The position numbers and the translations under genes were made by a program. Source: Septoria linicola (lineage: Eukaryota; Ascomycota; Dothideomycetes; Mycosphaerellales; Mycosphaerellaceae). From it: a stretch of DNA of 64,000 nucleotides. The notes under the pieces were generated by a model. It had not been told where the DNA came from. It searched no databases and worked only from the letters and a program-made list of their open reading frames with translations. This document shows, in pieces, positions 61,110-64,000 of the stretch (position 1 is its first letter; each line of letters starts with the position of its first letter). Location of the stretch: NCBI GenBank assembly GCA_024114885.1, contig CP099421.1:558001-622000 (forward strand), in the 5' to 3' direction.

Positions 61110-62792
61110 ATGGCTGTCCGCTCGCTATTCGCTACGCTTGCTGCCCTGAGCACACTCACGATAGCAGCACCTCAACAGCATGCCGAGGTCATCGAGGTTC
61201 GCGCAGAGAATGATGTCGACCTATTCCCTACGATTGACACCGACTATGCGCCAAAGCCGGTTGGCTGTCCAAGTTCTGCCCTAGTCAGACCTGCGCAAGG
61301 CCTCAATGCCAATGAGGCGCAGTACTTCAAGAACCGCAAAGCCAAGGCTGACAAAGCTCTTGCTGCGTGGCTCAAGCTGAAGGGCAAGTTCTCTACCAAA
61401 TCGCAGCCATCAGTAGCATTCACATCCTCGGGAGGCGGCTACCGTGCATTTCTCGAGGCTGCCGGAGTGGTTCAAGCTCTTGATGCCCGCGATGGCAACT
61501 TCACCACAAGCGGTATCTTCCAAGGCTTGACCTACGAAGCTGGACTTTCCGGTGGTGCGTGGTTCCTCAGCAGCTTCAGTGGAAACAACTGGCCGACCGT
61601 GAGCAGCCTCCGTGATGGTCTTTGGGAAGAAGCATTCCAAGCCGGACTTCTGCTACCTGCAAACATCTTGGCTTCGGACGAGTACCCTGAGATCATCGTA
61701 GACGTGGTCGCCAAGGACGCTGCTGGGTTTGACAACACAATCGTCGACCCGTATGGAAGACTGCTCTCGTACCAGTTCTTGTACGGCGAAGACGGTGGAG
61801 ACGACATTCGCATGTCCACTTTGACAACCTTCAGCAATTTCACTAGCTACAATGTGCCATATCCAGTCATAACAGCCCTAGGTGTGGACAACAGCTATGA
61901 TGGACAATGCTATCCAACTCTGAATGCTACGCAATATGAGTTTGGCCCTTACGAATATGGCTCTTGGGACCAGGGTGTCTCGGCATTTGCGTCGACCAAG
62001 TATATGGGGTCAGATTTGACCAACGGCAAGCCCACCAAAGCAGGACAGTGCATTGAGCACTACGACAACATCGGATACGTCTTCGGAACTAGTAGTGACA
62101 TATTCCCTGGCATCTGTCAAGTTGTGACTCCAGTAAACAGCAGCAACACGGATCTCTCCAACTTTCTTCAGGACATTATCAGTGTCTCTCAGCCGGCTTC
62201 TTTCCAGGATCTATTTGGTATCTATCCCAACCCCTTCAAGGGCTATGCCCGCAGCACAGCTGTCAAGGACGACAAGCTCATCACAATGGCCGACGGCGGA
62301 TTGGCTGGTCAAAACGTGCCGATCTGGCCATTCATCCAGCCAGCTCGAACCATAGATGTCTTGATTGCCAGCGACAACAGCGCCGATACCAGCGACAACT
62401 TCCCGAATGGTACCGAGATCCGCCAGACCTACATCAATGCTCAAGCAGCAGGACTCACAAAGATGCCTTATATTCCAGATGTCGCCGAGTTCGTTTCTAA
62501 GGGCTTGAACAAGCGAGCGACATTCTTCGGCTGTGATGAGCCAAACACCACATTCATCATCTATCTTCCCAATGTGGCATACAAGTTTCCATCGAACCAA
62601 CCGACCAGCAAGGTTCAGTACTCGGTGGCTGAAACGAACGGCATGATTGAGAATGGCAATGCGATTGCGACACAGAACGGCGATGAGGGTTGGGGGTTCT
62701 GTTTTGCATGTGGAATCAAGGCTCGAGATGGAAAGGCCAAGCTGCCACAAGGCTGTAACGCTTGCTTCACGAAGTACTGTTATCGTCGCTAG
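61110..62792 (+). CDS. Secreted lysophospholipase (phospholipase B)
   Basis: Single exon, 560 aa, ATG 61110. A signal peptide (MAVRSLFATLAALSTLTIAA) is followed by the fungal phospholipase B/cPLA2-like catalytic domain. SSGGGYRAFLEA (residues 106-117) forms the oxyanion region. Ser 147 in the GLSGGAW nucleophile elbow is the catalytic nucleophile. Asp 395 in ITMADGGLAGQNVP completes the dyad. Several N-x-S/T sites are present, and Cys pairs at the C-terminus (CFACGIKARD, CNACFTKYC). It removes fatty acids from lysophospholipids and phospholipids outside the cell. No GPI tail is visible, so it is probably secreted. Confidence 0.95.
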   Translation: MAVRSLFATLAALSTLTIAAPQQHAEVIEVRAENDVDLFPTIDTDYAPKPVGCPSSALVRPAQGLNANEAQYFKNRKAKADKALAAWLKLKGKFSTKSQPSVAFTSSGGGYRAFLEAAGVVQALDARDGNFTTSGIFQGLTYEAGLSGGAWFLSSFSGNNWPTVSSLRDGLWEEAFQAGLLLPANILASDEYPEIIVDVVAKDAAGFDNTIVDPYGRLLSYQFLYGEDGGDDIRMSTLTTFSNFTSYNVPYPVITALGVDNSYDGQCYPTLNATQYEFGPYEYGSWDQGVSAFASTKYMGSDLTNGKPTKAGQCIEHYDNIGYVFGTSSDIFPGICQVVTPVNSSNTDLSNFLQDIISVSQPASFQDLFGIYPNPFKGYARSTAVKDDKLITMADGGLAGQNVPIWPFIQPARTIDVLIASDNSADTSDNFPNGTEIRQTYINAQAAGLTKMPYIPDVAEFVSKGLNKRATFFGCDEPNTTFIIYLPNVAYKFPSNQPTSKVQYSVAETNGMIENGNAIATQNGDEGWGFCFACGIKARDGKAKLPQGCNACFTKYCYRR

Positions 62793-63523
62793 GAGGGCAT
62801 CGAGAGTTTGACCAATGGGGCGAGGACATATGTGTGGGAGGCCCAGCTTGCCTTGGCCGCCGCGGCTGCTGCCATCTGGCTGGGGGCATGATTTGACGCG
62901 TTCGAACAGCGATGGATATTCTACCAGAGACGGAAATCCTGCAGTACAGAGAAGAAGTGAACAGAAATATTAGCGCAGTAACGTTGAAGACCTGATGTCG
63001 TGTATCCCGATAGTCGGCTCTGTGTGCCAGCGCATCACTCTCACAGTCAGTCTCGTCAGCTCGTCGATGGTTGTCCGGGAAAATGCATACGACGTTGTGC
63101 AAACCATGTTCCAGCTAAGTTACTGCTAGTTGCAGCTGACATTCAGCTCGCTTGCTGATAAGGTCGATCGGACCTCTGGCGCCGTGTTGTGGCAGCGACG
63201 TAGGCAATTAACACGATCTCGGCGTCATGCAGAAGGAACCATGCAAACAAGAACACCGTGGACGCACACAACGTCGCGATGTCGTGTGCGCGAGATTACC
63301 GTGGAAGGTGAAGCATAGGCGTGAGATGTGGCCCGTGCGTGCTTGGTCGTTGGCGTGGAGATGGGAAATTCACGAGCTTTTGTTTACCATAGCTTTCTCC
63401 AGGTGCACTTCAGACGACCCGAGACAGTCGTGCTAGTCCTAGCGCTCCTTGAACCTGCATTCGAATCTGTCATGTCCTTTGCTTGCTTATTGTTGTCTGA
63501 CTGAAATTGTCTTCGCGCTCAAC
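62793..63523. other. Intergenic
   Basis: 0.73 kb between two + strand genes. Nothing beyond the promoter of the right-hand gene is recognised. Confidence 0.5.
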
Positions 63524-64000
63524 ATGGCCGACGTCAAGCAACAGCAGCAACAGAGACCAGGACATCGCCGCAATGCCTCATCTAAATCGAATCTGCTGAG
63601 ATCGCTGGTCTCGTCTAAGAGTCGTCCAGCAAGTCCCGAACCAACGATCACACACGCAAAGCAACCACAGAAAGTGCCGTTGCTACCTTCAGACAGTCGA
63701 GGAGTGTTGGGAGAGCGTCAGAATAACGTGCAGTCGCCGCCGTCCTCTCCCAGCAAGAATAAGGCCACACTGGGGAGGAGCAGCAAAGACAAGACGAAAG
63801 ACGGCAAAGATGGTCCAAAAAAGTCCAAGTCGTCGACGAACCTCGCTGGAGTCTTTGGCAGGATGAATCGATCGAGCAAGGACCTTTCCAAACTGGTCAG
63901 CGAGGAGAAGAACAAGGAAAACACTTCACCCATCGAGCATGAGCCTGCGGCGGCACCGACGCCTATATGGGCACAGATGGCGTCCACGAATGTTTCTTCC
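63524..64000 (+). CDS. Truncated Lys/Ser-rich protein N-terminus
   Basis: ATG 63524; open to the window edge (159 codons shown). It is low complexity and basic (KQQQQQRPGHRRNASSKSNL, SKDKTKDGKDGPKKSKSS), with SSTNLAGVFGRMNRSSKDLS and a short TPIWAQMAS motif at the right edge. The pattern recalls the N-terminus of some fungal RhoGAP-domain proteins, but the domain would lie outside. The gene continues beyond the window. Confidence 0.6.
   Translation, partial: MADVKQQQQQRPGHRRNASSKSNLLRSLVSSKSRPASPEPTITHAKQPQKVPLLPSDSRGVLGERQNNVQSPPSSPSKNKATLGRSSKDKTKDGKDGPKKSKSSTNLAGVFGRMNRSSKDLSKLVSEEKNKENTSPIEHEPAAAPTPIWAQMASTNVSS

Noticed and set aside
1..64000. tRNA, rRNA or CRISPR features
   Set aside because: No B-box-like GGTTCGAATCC motif with a plausible cloverleaf, no rRNA-like conserved block, and no spaced direct-repeat array were found by eye. 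A tRNAscan or Rfam search would be the decisive test.

Overview
The window is nuclear DNA of a filamentous ascomycete (Pezizomycotina), most likely a Dothideomycete. The evidence is short GT-AG introns (mostly 50-60 nt), fungal-specific families (HET domain, Zn2Cys6 regulator, Con-6, RBR ligase, aspzincin, lysophospholipase B, GT90) and a repeat tract destroyed by repeat-induced point mutation (RIP). The species is not identifiable by eye.

Layout. Bases 1 to about 4,080 are a TA-rich relic almost free of the dinucleotides CA and TG, the extreme end-point of CpA-to-TpA RIP. A Ty3/Gypsy integrase with chromodomain can still be read on the + strand, a hAT-type (DUF659) transposase on the - strand, and an unidentified acidic reading frame lies between them. 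A perfect 42-bp palindrome sits about 70 bp outside the tract. From there to the right edge is ordinary, moderately gene-dense euchromatin with about 30 protein genes and intergenic gaps of 0.3-1.8 kb.

Genes, left to right: Con-6 protein (-); arginyl-tRNA synthetase with two candidate starts (-); acidic hypothetical (+); Zn2Cys6 regulator (-); small hypothetical (+); LRR-like protein (-); conserved hypothetical (+); HET-domain protein (+); RBR E3 ligase (+); peroxisomal 4CL-like acyl-CoA ligase (+); SDR (+); coiled-coil protein with 12-residue SQ repeats (+); Ser/Pro-rich protein (+); small coiled-coil protein (-); ATG3 (-); small membrane-protein candidate (+); 2OG-Fe(II) oxygenase (+); coiled-coil protein (-); methylcrotonoyl-CoA carboxylase beta (-) divergent from isovaleryl-CoA dehydrogenase (+); F-box-like protein (+); orphan (+); methyltransferase-like protein (-); GT90 (-); RPB9 (-) divergent from the Pin1/Ess1 prolyl isomerase (+); conserved hypothetical (+); aspzincin-like protease (-); RING/ZZ/SH3 protein (-); lysophospholipase (+); and a truncated Lys/Ser-rich protein (+).

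Two divergent pairs link functionally related genes. One is the leucine-breakdown pair MCCB/IVD, with a 10-bp inverted repeat in its 317-bp promoter. The other is RPB9/ESS1, a Pol II subunit and the Pol II CTD isomerase. The most unusual single object is the 368-nt second intron of RPB9, which stays open in frame with the upstream exon for 88 codons and encodes an acidic run plus a CxxC-x6-CxxC motif. No tRNA, rRNA or CRISPR was recognised. All exon models were built by eye from splice consensus and protein family knowledge.
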